A stretch of 64,000 nt of DNA, taken from positions 33,395 through 97,394 of the forward strand of contig JAEWBG010000020.1 of NCBI GenBank assembly GCA_023391335.1, written 5' to 3'. The notes beneath the pieces were generated by a model. The model worked only from the letters and a program-made list of their open reading frames with translations. It searched no databases and was not told the origin of the DNA. Made by a program: the position numbers and the translations under genes. Of the stretch, positions 9,501 through 17,072 are shown one piece after another. Position 1 is the first letter of the stretch. Every line of letters starts with the position of its first letter. The stretch is from Pseudomonadota bacterium. Its GTDB lineage: Bacteria > Pseudomonadota > Gammaproteobacteria > Steroidobacterales > Steroidobacteraceae.

Positions 9501-10770
9501 GCTACAAAACAACTCTGTCGGATTCGACGTGACGCGCTCGACGGTTCCCTCCGATGCGGCGGCGGAAAGTGAAACGCGGCCGGCAGCATGGCAAGCCTAT
9601 TCGTACGTGCAGCAAACGCTCGAGCGCGATGGCGATCGGGACCGCAACGATCGCGTCGGCGTGGGTTTGGAAAAGCAAATCAACGATCGCTTCCGTTTGG
9701 GCGGCGAGATCTCCGATGGCAGCGGCGGCGTCGGCGGCAAGCTGACAGGCGACTATCGTGTGAACGACCGTTCCAACGTCTATCTTGGCCATTCGACGCA
9801 AACCGAGCGGCCCGATTCGAACTATCGCGGGCGCTTCGGCAATACGGTGCTCGGCAGCCGCGTGAAGCTGAGCGATCAGGTCAGCGTGTATGACGAAGCG
9901 CGTGCGGCACGAGGTGCCGGACCACAAAGTCTCACGAATGCGTTCGGCGTCGATCTCGCTCCCAACGACCGCTGGACGTACGGGCTGAAGTTCGAAGCCG
10001 GGACGGTGAGCGATCCGCTCGCGGGCGACTTGAAACGCCGTGCAGCCGGAGCGGGCGTGGCTTACAAGTTCGACGATGTGAAATTCACGTCGAACTTGGA
10101 ATACCGTCACGAAGATGGCATCGCGGGTGAACGCGACACCTGGCTTGGCCGCAACACCGCGGGCTATCAAGTTACGCCTGAATGGCGCCTCGTCGGAAAG
10201 GTCAACTTCTCCTACAGCGACGCATCGCAGGGCAACTTCTACGACGGCGACTTCATCGACGCGTCCGTAGGCGGTGCATTCCGTCCCACGAGCAACGATC
10301 GCTGGAACACGCTGATTCAATATCGCTACTACTACACGTTGCCGTCGCCCGGCCAGGTGAATGTCAGCGACGACTTACTCGATTACGCGCAACGCAGTTT
10401 TGTCGTGTCGATCGACACGATCTATGACGTCCTGCCGTGGCTCTCCTTTGGCACTAAGTTCGCGCAGCGCACCGGCGAGCTGCGTAACACACGCCTTGGC
10501 GGTGAGTGGTACTCGAGCCGCGCCGAGCTTGCGATCTTCCGCACGGATCTTCACTTCATCCGCGAGTGGGATGCGCTGGTGGAAGGCCGACGATTGACTG
10601 TGGCCGAGGCAGAAGATTCTCGTGCTGGCATTCTCGCCGCGATCTATCGCCACATCGGCAAACATGCAAAGCTCGGTGCCGGATACAACTTCACCGATTT
10701 CTCGGATGACCTGACCGATTTGTCGTATCGCAGCCAGGGACCGTTTGTGAATTTGATGACGACGTTCTGA
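6538..10770 (+). CDS. OmpA-domain outer-membrane beta-barrel protein (about 1410 aa)
   Basis: The frame opens at ATG 6379, overlapping the previous stop as ATGA. I prefer GTG 6538: it has a GAAGAG ribosome site at 6525-6530 and begins with a textbook signal peptide (basic RGTR, hydrophobic core, cleavage near AANAQ). The longer form would put about 55 odd residues, encoded by an AT-rich inverted repeat, before the signal. After cleavage comes an OmpA-like peptidoglycan-binding domain (roughly 6830-7180; 'VGHADTQ' and 'NRRVEV' carry the usual Asp and Arg). Then follow beta-rich periplasmic modules and a long C-terminal region of alternating aromatic strands, ending 'VNLMTTF' with the terminal Phe of barrel proteins. 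Role inferred: outer-membrane anchor or export partner for the repeat protein immediately upstream. No TonB box or plug domain was seen. Confidence 0.8.
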   Translation: MPGRGTRLLKAAIAAVLFGLGAANAQGEESGFVRGRVTDDGTQTVVAPGHNEEFNTPLEGLWGHSDVLTRDVKKMRENAATLPRTQVSKSETLSDADLGALFESGRDELLAGSRAQLDRIAGELADKQHLRFLIVGHADTQRLSPRTRAIFRDNQGLSEARAFQVAQYLRAKLHLPAEAFTIRGEGDRVPVADNATPQGMAKNRRVEVQVWFDQTEATTAQAPAPSLASSCYTQDVTSTNQPMRISVDGQPVDATAPSEADHQRCVDVATDRHHIQIQFDPLNTDAALNVWAWPSEVVPGQPVEFHTYSNYVHWIRNAEVRLFAPGQDPREKPIRVVPVKIGSSIAWTPDRTIPTDSLFLLRVYDERGRFDETALKPLTIVDRARPLGDEESAQRERLTGYGENSLRVRNIQAIGGSVTVSGSDVANGDVVTALGAQVPVDAHGRFVTRQLLPAGTHTVEVETRAADGDFTRYSRNLTVAGDTFFYVTLGELTAAKNHTTGPAELVTQDSDTYQHESPVTGRGAFYVKGKIKQDYLLTASADTRERPIEDLFSNFTSKDPRFLLERIDAERAYPVYGDDSTSEWDAPTNGRFYARIEHRDSRAMWGNFQSSWTGLELNQFSRSLYGADLLLKSDAATSFGERRFTNDAFAAEPGTLNSREEFRGTGGSLYYLHRQDITRGSERLWIEVRDATSGIALQRTQLIPGQDYDMSYLQGRILLRAPLSSEADSSSLVQLGSLSGNPAYLVATYEYTPGLNETDSNVYGLRNSTWLNDYVRVGVSGCRQGDTADRQTLGGIDATLRYRPATYLDLEFARSDGAASDLTSIDGGFGFNQNSTADARAEASRVQGVFDLSEIWSEARGRGSAYWQNREAGFSGAGALASGQRIEQKGAAFSAPVSERVSVDVKADERDAQVQSVQAQEAAMHIQINERWAASVGGRRDDRDNAAANASSLLSQNGVRTDGILRVDYKPVAKATEATATSSAAAAALQNNSVGFDVTRSTVPSDAAAESETRPAAWQAYSYVQQTLERDGDRDRNDRVGVGLEKQINDRFRLGGEISDGSGGVGGKLTGDYRVNDRSNVYLGHSTQTERPDSNYRGRFGNTVLGSRVKLSDQVSVYDEARAARGAGPQSLTNAFGVDLAPNDRWTYGLKFEAGTVSDPLAGDLKRRAAGAGVAYKFDDVKFTSNLEYRHEDGIAGERDTWLGRNTAGYQVTPEWRLVGKVNFSYSDASQGNFYDGDFIDASVGGAFRPTSNDRWNTLIQYRYYYTLPSPGQVNVSDDLLDYAQRSFVVSIDTIYDVLPWLSFGTKFAQRTGELRNTRLGGEWYSSRAELAIFRTDLHFIREWDALVEGRRLTVAEAEDSRAGILAAIYRHIGKHAKLGAGYNFTDFSDDLTDLSYRSQGPFVNLMTTF

Positions 10771-10772
10771 AA

Positions 10773-10951
10773 TAAGTGATGGAGTGATGAAGTGAAGGCG
10801 CTTTGCGTGTGAAAGGCGTAGTCCTACACCTTGCGAATGCATCGCCCGCCTCACTAGGCCTTCTGGTGTGTGGTAGCTCGCTTCGCTACGACCTTCACGC
10901 GTCAGGTTTCGCGCGAGCTCGGCTCGCTCTCACTTCCTCACTGCGCTGCGC
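10773..10951. repeat. Intergenic inverted repeat, GTGATGAAGTGA family
   Basis: The left arm (10773-10800) holds tandem purine-rich GTGATGNAG/GTGAAG words. Its near-complement lies at 10926-10951. Smaller hairpins sit between the arms (for example around 10873-10890). It follows the barrel-protein stop directly, so it could act as a 3' end or terminator. The same words recur at 11617 and 39925. Confidence 0.6.
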
Positions 10952-10953
10952 TT

Positions 10954-10969
10954 TGGCATCCCTCTTGCT
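10954..10969 (+). promoter_or_regulatory. Candidate sigma-54 (RpoN) promoter for the DUF2802 gene
   Basis: TGGCATCCCTCTTGCT has the -24 GG and -12 GC separated by exactly ten bases and matches TGGCAC-N5-TTGCW at all but one consensus position. The expected start is near 10980, about 70 bases before the DUF2802 gene. Flagellar accessory genes in this class are commonly RpoN/FleQ dependent. No activator site was identified. Confidence 0.6.
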
Positions 10970-11052
10970 ACTCCCACATATAAGGTGCAATCCATGCGCC
11001 AGAAGTTTGACGATCGCCGCAAGAATGTGACGGCGATCACAGGAGTCGCTCC

Positions 11053-11613
11053 ATGTTCGAGATTCTGCCGAATCCTTCGCTCGAAACGGTGCTGATTGCG
11101 ATCCGCGGAATGGTGCTCATCGGCGCCATCTGGGTGTTCGCGATGGCCTTCACTCGCTGGCGGCGCAACGACGAGCGGGCAACGCAAGCTTTGCATGCCC
11201 AACTCGAACGCGCGTTCAATGAGCTGCGAAGTTTGAATGAGACGGTCAGCGTCATGAGTGCGCGGCTCGATGCGTTCAGCGAACGCGCTGACGTCGAGCC
11301 AAAGGCATTGCCGCCTGCGACGTTGAACGCCCAGCGTGGTTATGACGTCGCGACTCGCTTAGCGAAACAAGGCGCAAGCGTCGAAGATTTGGTGGCGAAC
11401 TGCGGCATCACTCGACACGAAGCCGAATTGCTCACTCGCCTTCATGGCTCGAAAGCGCGCAACACGCCATCGCCATCCTGGCAACGCGCTGCGGCGAAGA
11501 GTGAAGCACCAGCCCAAGTGCAATGGCCAGTTCAGCAGCGCGAGGAAGCGCCGCCGGCACCAGTGCAGAAGGGTGGACGCAAGCGTGGGTCGTTGGTTTC
11601 GGTGGTGGGATAA
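11053..11613 (+). CDS. DUF2802 membrane-anchored protein, flagellar/chemotaxis-associated
   Basis: This is a protein of 186 residues. One membrane helix lies near residues 12-32, followed by a heptad-rich helix (about 40-80) and the conserved DUF2802 core containing 'GYDVATRLAKQGASVEDL' and 'CGITRHEAELL', a helix-turn-helix-like pair. The start is set by AGGAG eight bases before ATG 11053. DUF2802 genes usually sit among flagellar and chemotaxis genes in gammaproteobacteria, as here (fliK and an FlhB-domain gene opposite, che operon downstream). The biochemical function is not known. The gene lies behind a sigma-54-like promoter and converges on the minus-strand pair, with an inverted repeat in the gap. 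Confidence 0.8.
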   Translation: MFEILPNPSLETVLIAIRGMVLIGAIWVFAMAFTRWRRNDERATQALHAQLERAFNELRSLNETVSVMSARLDAFSERADVEPKALPPATLNAQRGYDVATRLAKQGASVEDLVANCGITRHEAELLTRLHGSKARNTPSPSWQRAAAKSEAPAQVQWPVQQREEAPPAPVQKGGRKRGSLVSVVG

Positions 11614-11616
11614 GGC

Positions 11617-11742
11617 CTGGTGATGGGGTGATGAGGTAATGGAGTGAAAGTGCAGACGCACGTCGGGAAGACCGGTCGAGGTCCAAATCAATACGCTGAG
11701 CCACGCCGTTCACTTCATCACTTCATCACCTCATCACTTCAG
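11617..11742. repeat. Inverted repeat between convergent genes (GTGATGAGGTGATG family)
   Basis: The left arm 11617-11648 and right arm 11709-11742 are long near-complements made of 8-9 base tandem words (GTGATGGG, GTGATGAG; opposite strand CATCACCT, CATCACTT). The right arm covers the stop codon of the FlhB-like gene. The position suits a bidirectional terminator, though there is no T-run. Confidence 0.6.
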
Positions 11743-12024
11743 TGGCGATTCCTTCACCGCCACGTTTCTCTTCCCCGTCACCGACCACGCGAACGCAAGG
11801 ACGTGGGCGACGGCCACATAGAGATCGCGGGGAATTTCGTGGCCCAGCTCCAAACGTGAGAGCGCTGAGGCGAGCGCTGCGTCTTCTTGAAGCGGGACAT
11901 TGTGTTCGCGAGCGACTTCGACAATGCGCTCGGCGACCGCGCCGCCGCCTTTCGCAACGAGGCGCGGGGCACCGCGACCGGAGTAGTGCAGTGCGACGGC
12001 AAGCGGCGGGCGGCGCTCGTTCAT
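11734..12024 (-). CDS. FlhB C-terminal-domain homologue (export-switch-like protein)
   Basis: This small protein of 96 residues resembles the cytoplasmic domain of FlhB/YscU export-switch proteins ('AVALHYSGRGAPRLVAKG', 'ARE..VPLQED..LA..LS.LELG.EIP'), without the four membrane helices. The NPTH autocleavage motif of true FlhB is absent; the equivalent position reads 'ALHYSG'. Its ATG overlaps the fliK stop as ATGA, so the two are translationally coupled. Stand-alone homologues (FhlB/YlqH type) are known beside fliK. The likely role is in switching export specificity with FliK during hook assembly (inference from family). A longer open frame reaches 12279 but overlaps fliK and was not used. 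Confidence 0.8.
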   Translation of the reverse strand: MNERRPPLAVALHYSGRGAPRLVAKGGGAVAERIVEVAREHNVPLQEDAALASALSRLELGHEIPRDLYVAVAHVLAFAWSVTGKRNVAVKESPLK

Positions 12025-13220
12025 GCGCGCACATCCACTAAGCGAGTCGGTCGAACGCCAGTGTCGGTTGCCGGCAGTCCATGCAAGCAGACGACGCGAT
12101 CGACCTCGAGACCCGCATTGCGCAGCATCGATTCCAGGGTGCCGCGCTGCGCAGAAAGCGCTTCGACGACGCTCGGCGAACTCGCGCGAATTTGCACAGC
12201 GATGCGATGACCTTGCAGGCTCACGCGAGCATGCAGAGATCCAGCGGAGCCGAGATCCATCGCGGCTTCGACCGACCACGACTGTGCCTCAGCTTCTTGC
12301 TTTGAACTTGCACCATCGCGTTCGATTCGCAGACGCAGAACGCTCGCACGATCTTCGACACGCACCGGCAATTCGATGAGCAGTGCAGGATTGCTGGGAT
12401 CCGCGGCATTGTTTGCAAGTTGAACGGTCGTCAATCTGGCGAGCGCGCCATCGGTCTGACGCGACAGCTCGTTCAATTGCTGGCCCGGTGTATCTAGCAA
12501 TGAAAATGTCGCAGGTGAATGCGGCAAGCTCGAGAGAGTGCCATTCGCCGTTGGTAGTGGCGCAGGCGCGGAGACATCGCTGCGGGCGAGCGCAGGACGC
12601 GCGCCGTTGTCTCGCAATGTGCGACTCAATTCGAGCATCAAAGCTTTGATGTCCGTTGTGATATCCGGATTCGGTTTGCCGGAAGGGGACGCAGCGAGAT
12701 TGCTCTCCAGGAACGTACCGGATCGTTCAATTGCCGCTTGTAGTTGCGCAGGATTCTGCAGCGCGCGTGCGTCTGGTAGCGAGCGCCAAAGTTGAGCTGC
12801 TGCGTCCACCACTTCTTTGGGCAACTGAGCTGCGTTTTTGCCTTGTGCCAGCCACGCGAGATTCGCGAGCATCAAGGCAGGACTTTCTTGCCGCGGAATG
12901 AAGCGGCGCAATGCATCCGCGGTAACCGTCTGTTCGGCGGCCTCGCTCTCGGCAGTTTTGGATGAAAGCGTTTCGAGCGCGAGAACTGGATGATTGCGTA
13001 GCACTCGCACTTGGAGTTTCTCGCCATCCTGCGGGCCATCTTCATCGCCCGATGCGATGCGCGCGGGCAGGCGTTGGTCGCCAAGTTCCAGCCACAACTG
13101 TCCCGCCGCATCGCGAACCGCGACAGCTTGCAATATCGCACCGACTCGCCATTCGGACAGCAAGCTAGGTGCCGCGCTCGCGAGCGACGCGGTGCGGTAG
13201 CTGACGAGATCAATGCGCAT
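12021..13220 (-). CDS. fliK: Flagellar hook-length control protein FliK
   Basis: A protein of 399 residues with a variable N-terminal half rich in Ala, Gln and Leu and a conserved C-terminal Flg_hook domain (about residues 290-390). That domain contains 'LPVRVEDRASVLRLRIERD' and 'LHARVSLQGHRIAVQIRASSP', then helix 'VEALSAQRGTLESMLRNAGL'. FliK is exported through the flagellar type III apparatus and measures the hook, then makes FlhB switch to filament substrates. It forms a two-gene unit with the FlhB-domain protein (4-base overlap). The length matches the family. No further flagellar structural genes are in the window, so the rest of the regulon lies elsewhere. A CRP-like palindrome lies about 24 bases upstream of the ATG. 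Confidence 0.85.
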   Translation of the reverse strand: MRIDLVSYRTASLASAAPSLLSEWRVGAILQAVAVRDAAGQLWLELGDQRLPARIASGDEDGPQDGEKLQVRVLRNHPVLALETLSSKTAESEAAEQTVTADALRRFIPRQESPALMLANLAWLAQGKNAAQLPKEVVDAAAQLWRSLPDARALQNPAQLQAAIERSGTFLESNLAASPSGKPNPDITTDIKALMLELSRTLRDNGARPALARSDVSAPAPLPTANGTLSSLPHSPATFSLLDTPGQQLNELSRQTDGALARLTTVQLANNAADPSNPALLIELPVRVEDRASVLRLRIERDGASSKQEAEAQSWSVEAAMDLGSAGSLHARVSLQGHRIAVQIRASSPSVVEALSAQRGTLESMLRNAGLEVDRVVCLHGLPATDTGVRPTRLVDVRA

Positions 13221-13243
13221 GCGATGCGTCCGAACCGATTCCT

Positions 13244-13259
13244 TGTGACTTACGTCACT
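13244..13259. promoter_or_regulatory. Candidate CRP/Clp-type operator upstream of fliK
   Basis: TGTGA-N6-TCACT matches nine of the ten fixed positions of the CRP consensus TGTGA-N6-TCACA. The window encodes a Crp-family regulator with a conserved recognition helix (60406-61179), so a cognate factor exists. At about 24 bases from the fliK start the site would more likely repress or overlap the promoter. No -10/-35 pair was assigned. Confidence 0.35.
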
Positions 13260-13333
13260 GACTTTAGCGGCGGGTGAAGCGATTGCTTGAGCGAACCCGA
13301 CCGGAAGGGAGGGCAGCCGGTGTCGGCTAGCGA

Positions 13334-14024
13334 GCCTAACGGCAAGCAGGCCCTGCGGCAGGCGAGCCCTACGGGCAGGCCAGAAAAGAAGAAGACTAAG
13401 AGGAAGCGCTCGCGCGCAAGGTAGCCGTTGGCAAGGAAGCCGCTGGCAAGGGGGCGCTACGCGCAGGCCAGAACCAGAATTGAAGAGGCAAGCCGACTGT
13501 GTCGGCAGGCGAGCCTAACGGCAGGCAAGCCCTGTGGGCAGGCGAGCGCTATGCGCAGGCCAGAAAGAGAATTGAAGAGGTAGCGCTACGCAGGCCAGTG
13601 TGGAAAACATTTCGGTCACTCGCGCGCAGGCGGGAGCCCATCCGTATTCCGGTTCTCGATCGCGCAGCGGATGCAAAGCTCTTGTGCTCGGATGGGTCCC
13701 CACTTGCGTGAGGATGACAGAAAGGAAGTTCTGGCTTGCGCGAAGCGCTTGCCTGCCAGTGGCTACCTTGCCGAAGGCTCGCCTGCCGGTGAGTCGTGCG
13801 CGACGACCGGCTCCCTCTTCATTCTTTTCTCTGGCCTGCCGTTAGGCTTGCCTGCCCGCAGGGCTCGCTTGCCAACGGCTACCTTGCCCGAAGGGCTTGC
13901 CTCTTATTCATGTTCCGCTCTGGCCTGCCGCTAGGCTTCCCTGCCCGCAGGGCTCGCTTGCCAACGGCTACCTTGCCCGCAGGGCTTGCCTCTTACTCAT
14001 GTTGCCCGCAGGGCTTGCCTCTTA
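13334..14024. repeat. Large mosaic inverted-repeat array of mini-hairpins (fliK to che gap)
   Basis: This gene-free stretch is filled with short perfect hairpins such as GCC-taac-GGC (13334), GCC-ctgc-GGC (13350) and GCCC-tac-GGGC (13366). They are separated by purine-rich spacers (aagcag, aggcga, aggccag). From about 13750 the opposite orientation appears (GCCgttaGGC, GCCCgcaGGGC, GCCaacGGC with ttgcct, tcgctt, tacctt spacers). An 89-base unit is tandemly duplicated (starting 13831 and 13920). The open frames here are translations of the repeat, not genes. Confidence 0.8.
13615..13718. repeat. REP/MITE-like palindrome at the centre of the array
   Basis: The left arm (13615-13644) and right arm (13689-13718) are near-complementary over about 30 bases and end in GTCA...TGAC. 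The GGGTCCCC...GAGGATGAC side resembles the dispersed palindromes common in proteobacterial genomes. It sits at the symmetry centre of the surrounding mini-hairpin array. Confidence 0.55.
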
Positions 14025-14105
14025 GATTTCCCCTTCCTACGCGTTTCCCCTAACGCCTCTTGCTCACAACGCGACTTCCGTCCGGTTCTGGGCTTAACGG
14101 TTGTC

Positions 14106-14132
14106 TAAAGCCGCTCCGGGAAAGGCCGATAG
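14106..14132 (+). promoter_or_regulatory. Sigma-28 (FliA) promoter of the chemotaxis operon
   Basis: TAAAGCCG, exactly 11 bases, then GCCGATAG: five of eight matches to the -35 consensus TAAAGTTT with the TAAAG core intact, and seven of eight to the -10 consensus GCCGATAA, at canonical spacing. The start of transcription would be near 14139, about 60 bases before the STAS gene. This puts the chemosensory operon in the late flagellar regulon. Confidence 0.75.
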
Positions 14133-14198
14133 CTTCGAAGAATCTGTGAAATGGGCAGCCAGATCGTTTGGCTGACGCCACGATTTCTAGAGTGCGTA

Positions 14199-14555
14199 AT
14201 GAAAACGACCCGACGAAAGCGCGAACCTTCGCCACCGCACGCGCCGCAGAAAGCGGCCGCGCCGGTCATTGCTTTGGCGAGCAATTGCAGCGTGAAGGAC
14301 GCGGCTGTCCTCAAGGCAACTTTGCAGGGTGCCGAGCAGAGCGCTGAAGCAGTGACGGTCGATGTCACGGCGGTGGAGCGCATCGATACGGCCAGCATGC
14401 AATTGCTCTGTGCCTTCGTTCGCGATCGACATACGCGTAATCAGAGCGTGCAGTGGCGCGGCGCCTCTGCGGCTTTGGATGAAGCAGTGAAACTGCTGGG
14501 CGTAAACGAGCTGATGCATTGGGAATCGGCCGAACGAGGGGGAGCTGCATCGTGA
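14199..14555 (+). CDS. STAS-domain protein, first gene of the chemosensory operon
   Basis: A STAS protein of about 118 residues (anti-anti-sigma/SpoIIAA fold): 'VTVDVTAVERIDTASMQLLCAFVRDR' is the conserved strand-loop-helix with the Asp-Thr-Ala-Ser phosphorylation-type loop. I chose ATG 14199 (MKTTRR...) because residues before it look non-conserved; ATG 14151 is possible and also lies downstream of the sigma-28 start. Stand-alone STAS genes often head cheY-cheA clusters in gammaproteobacteria. The role there is not settled; a scaffold or phospho-switch is plausible. Its stop overlaps the next start (GTGA), so translation is coupled to cheY. Confidence 0.8.
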   Translation: MKTTRRKREPSPPHAPQKAAAPVIALASNCSVKDAAVLKATLQGAEQSAEAVTVDVTAVERIDTASMQLLCAFVRDRHTRNQSVQWRGASAALDEAVKLLGVNELMHWESAERGGAAS

Positions 14556-14914
14556 CACGCATACTTGCAGTCGATGATTCGCCGTCGATGCGCGACATGG
14601 TGCGCATTGCATTGACGAGCGCCGGATTCGATGTGATTCAAGCGAACGATGGCGAGCACGCACTCGAGTTGGCGCGCAAAGGCACGTTCGATTTGATTCT
14701 GTCGGACGTGAACATGCCCCGTATGGACGGCATTGCATTGATTCGCGCGTTGCGCGCTGAGGCGTCTTATCGCCACACACCGATTCTGATGCTGACGACG
14801 GACGGTTCGCCCGAGCGTAAAAAGGAAGGCAAAGAGGCGGGTGCGACCGGTTGGATCGTCAAACCATTCGATCCGGCGCAGCTCATTGCAACGATGCATC
14901 GAGTGCTGAGGTAA
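14552..14914 (+). CDS. cheY: CheY-type single-domain response regulator
   Basis: A receiver domain of 120 residues with no output domain. The acidic pair is D8-D9, the phospho-acceptor D52 ('LILSDVNMPRMDG'), the switch Thr lies in 'LMLTTDG', and the Lys in 'GWIVKPFD'. GTG 14552 is chosen over the upstream frame because GAGGGGGA stands about eight bases before it and the protein then starts 'TRILAVDDSPSMR', as in other CheY proteins. It overlaps the STAS stop by four bases, with cheA four bases downstream. Expected to be phosphorylated by the adjacent CheA and to bind the flagellar switch (inference from family). Confidence 0.88.
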   Translation: MTRILAVDDSPSMRDMVRIALTSAGFDVIQANDGEHALELARKGTFDLILSDVNMPRMDGIALIRALRAEASYRHTPILMLTTDGSPERKKEGKEAGATGWIVKPFDPAQLIATMHRVLR

Positions 14915-14917
14915 CCC

Positions 14918-17023
14918 ATGGCGCTCGATCTTGCCCAATTTCACGATGCGTTCTTCGACGAGAGCTTCGAGGCTCTAGATACGATGGAAGCGTCGTTGTT
15001 GAAATTGAACTTGGGTGCACCCGAGCCCGAGTTGGTCAACACGATTTTCCGCGTCGCGCACTCCATCAAAGGCGGTAGTGCGACGTTTGGCTTCTCCGAA
15101 GTCGCGTCATTCACGCATACCTGCGAAACGCTGCTCGACGAGTTGCGCGGCAATCGCATGCAGGTCACGCGGCACATCACTGACCTGCTATTGAAGTCCG
15201 TGGACGTGATGCGCGACATGCTCCGCGCCGTTCAGAACAAGTCGCCGGTCGATGCGCAGAAAGTCGCCGATCTGCAGTTCGATCTGGAACTCGCGATCGT
15301 GCAGAAGAACACGCCCCCCGCGGCACCGGCCGCAGTTGCACCGGTTGCTGCCGCGGCACCGTCTGCTCCGAGCGCAAAGCATCGTTGGCAGATTCAGTTT
15401 CGTCCGTTCCCGCAACTCTTCGTGCACGGAAACGATCCGCTGCGCATGTTGCGTGAACTCTCCGAACTCGGCGAGTTCAGCGTGCGCTTGGATTCGGAAG
15501 AGCTTCCGGCACTGCACGAGGTCAACCCCGAGGTTTGCTATTGGTCTTGGGAGATCACGCTCGCCACCGATGCAAATCGCGAAGCGATCGACCAAGTATT
15601 CGACTGGGCGGAAGGCGATTGCGAGCTCGTCATCACCGATGCGAATGCGACGAATGAAACGCCTACGCCGGTAGCACAGCCCGAACCCGTTGCGGCTGCA
15701 GCACCACCGGTTGCTGAAGCGCATGCCGCGGACCCTGCCGTGGCCGAGCCGGCGGCAGTTGCACCGGCTCCAACGCCGGTAGCGCCGGCAGCCTCGAAGC
15801 CGCATCCCGTCGAGAACACGGAAGGACCGAAGCATGCGCTTGGCGACGGCAGTTCGATTCGCGTCAGCACCGAAAAAATCGACGAGTTGATGAACACCGT
15901 CGGTGAGCTCGTCATCACGCAATCGATGCTGAGTCAGCTCGGCATGAAAGTGGTGGGGCCGGTGGCAGAACAACTGCGCTCCGGTCTCGCACAGCTCGAG
16001 CGCAACATGCGTGAGCTGCAAGAAAGTGTCATGCGAGTTCGCATGTTGCCGATCAGCTTCGTCTTTAGCCGCTTCCCCCGCATGGTGCGCGATCTAAGTC
16101 AGCGCCTGGGCAAGCATGTCGAGTTGAAGGTCACGGGTGAGCAGACGGAGCTCGACAAGACCGTGCTCGAGAAAATCGGCGATCCGTTGGTCCACCTCGT
16201 GCGTAATAGTGTGGATCACGGAATCGAAATGCCGGATGTGCGGCAACAGGCAGGCAAGTCTGCGACCGGCACCGTGTTCTTGGAGGCTTATCACAAGGGC
16301 GGAAATATCACGGTCGAGGTCGGCGACGACGGCGGCGGTTTGAATCGCGATCGCATTCTTGCCAAAGCCCGCTCGCGCGGCTTGATCGGGCCGAACGATC
16401 AGCTTTCCGACGATGCAATTTACGAATTGATATTTGTCGCAGGCTTCTCGACTGCTGAGCAGACGACGGACATTTCCGGTCGTGGTGTCGGCATGGATGT
16501 CGTGCGCCGGAACATCAAAGAACTTGGCGGCACCATCGAGGTGCGCTCGACTCTCGGCAAGGGCTCGCGATTCATCATCACGCTGCCGCTCACGCTGGCA
16601 ATCGTGGACGGTCAGTCGGTCGCAGTCGGCACTGAGACGTACATCGTGCCGTTGATCACCATCATCGAGTCGCTGCAGTTGAAGCCCGACATGATCAATC
16701 GCATCGCGGGGCAGGGCGAGGTGTTCTGGTTCCGCGACGGCTACGTGCCGATCGTGCGCCTGCACGACGTGTTTGGCGTCAAGCCGCGCACCACCCAACT
16801 TCACGAAGGTTTGATCATGGTCGTCGAGGGCGAAGGCCGTCGCGTGGGTCTGTTCGTCGACGATCTGCTTGGCCAACAGCAAGTGGTCATCAAATCTTTG
16901 GAAACGAATTTCCGCCGCGTCGATGGCGTCTCGGGCGCCACGATTCTGGGCGATGGGGCGGTAGCGCTGATTATGGATGTGCCCGGTTTGATCCGCGTCG
17001 CGTCCCAGAAGGCAGCGGCGTAG
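14918..17023 (+). CDS. cheA: Chemotaxis histidine kinase CheA
   Basis: A 701-residue CheA with the full domain order. P1/Hpt has H48 in 'FRVAHSIKGGSATFGF'. A linker leads to a compact P2-like domain (about 150-240), then an Ala/Pro-rich linker. P3 dimerisation follows (from 'IRVSTEKIDELMNTVGELVITQS'). P4 kinase has N box 'HLVRNSVDHGIE', G1 'GDDGGGLN' and G2 'GRGVGMDVV'. The C-terminal P5/CheW-like domain ends 'IMDVPGLIRVA'. It autophosphorylates under receptor control and passes phosphate to CheY and CheB. The start lies four bases after cheY, ahead of the MCP and cheW, so the whole signalling core is one transcription unit. Confidence 0.95.
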   Translation: MALDLAQFHDAFFDESFEALDTMEASLLKLNLGAPEPELVNTIFRVAHSIKGGSATFGFSEVASFTHTCETLLDELRGNRMQVTRHITDLLLKSVDVMRDMLRAVQNKSPVDAQKVADLQFDLELAIVQKNTPPAAPAAVAPVAAAAPSAPSAKHRWQIQFRPFPQLFVHGNDPLRMLRELSELGEFSVRLDSEELPALHEVNPEVCYWSWEITLATDANREAIDQVFDWAEGDCELVITDANATNETPTPVAQPEPVAAAAPPVAEAHAADPAVAEPAAVAPAPTPVAPAASKPHPVENTEGPKHALGDGSSIRVSTEKIDELMNTVGELVITQSMLSQLGMKVVGPVAEQLRSGLAQLERNMRELQESVMRVRMLPISFVFSRFPRMVRDLSQRLGKHVELKVTGEQTELDKTVLEKIGDPLVHLVRNSVDHGIEMPDVRQQAGKSATGTVFLEAYHKGGNITVEVGDDGGGLNRDRILAKARSRGLIGPNDQLSDDAIYELIFVAGFSTAEQTTDISGRGVGMDVVRRNIKELGGTIEVRSTLGKGSRFIITLPLTLAIVDGQSVAVGTETYIVPLITIIESLQLKPDMINRIAGQGEVFWFRDGYVPIVRLHDVFGVKPRTTQLHEGLIMVVEGEGRRVGLFVDDLLGQQQVVIKSLETNFRRVDGVSGATILGDGAVALIMDVPGLIRVASQKAAA

Positions 17024-17072
17024 TGGTTAAGGAAACGATCGAAAGTTTGGATTGCATTTAGAAGGTAAGAAC

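Noticed and set aside
10803..11030. Plus-strand frame of 75 codons downstream of the barrel gene
   Set aside because: Encoded by an inverted repeat and overlaps the sigma-54-like promoter; no protein-like pattern.
13334..14024. CRISPR array
   Set aside because: Repeats are palindromic, contiguous, of uneven length and without unique spacers; no cas genes in the window.
13499..14053. Several overlapping frames with repeated residues between fliK and the STAS gene
   Set aside because: Translations of the GC-rich mini-hairpin array; identical segments appear in several frames.
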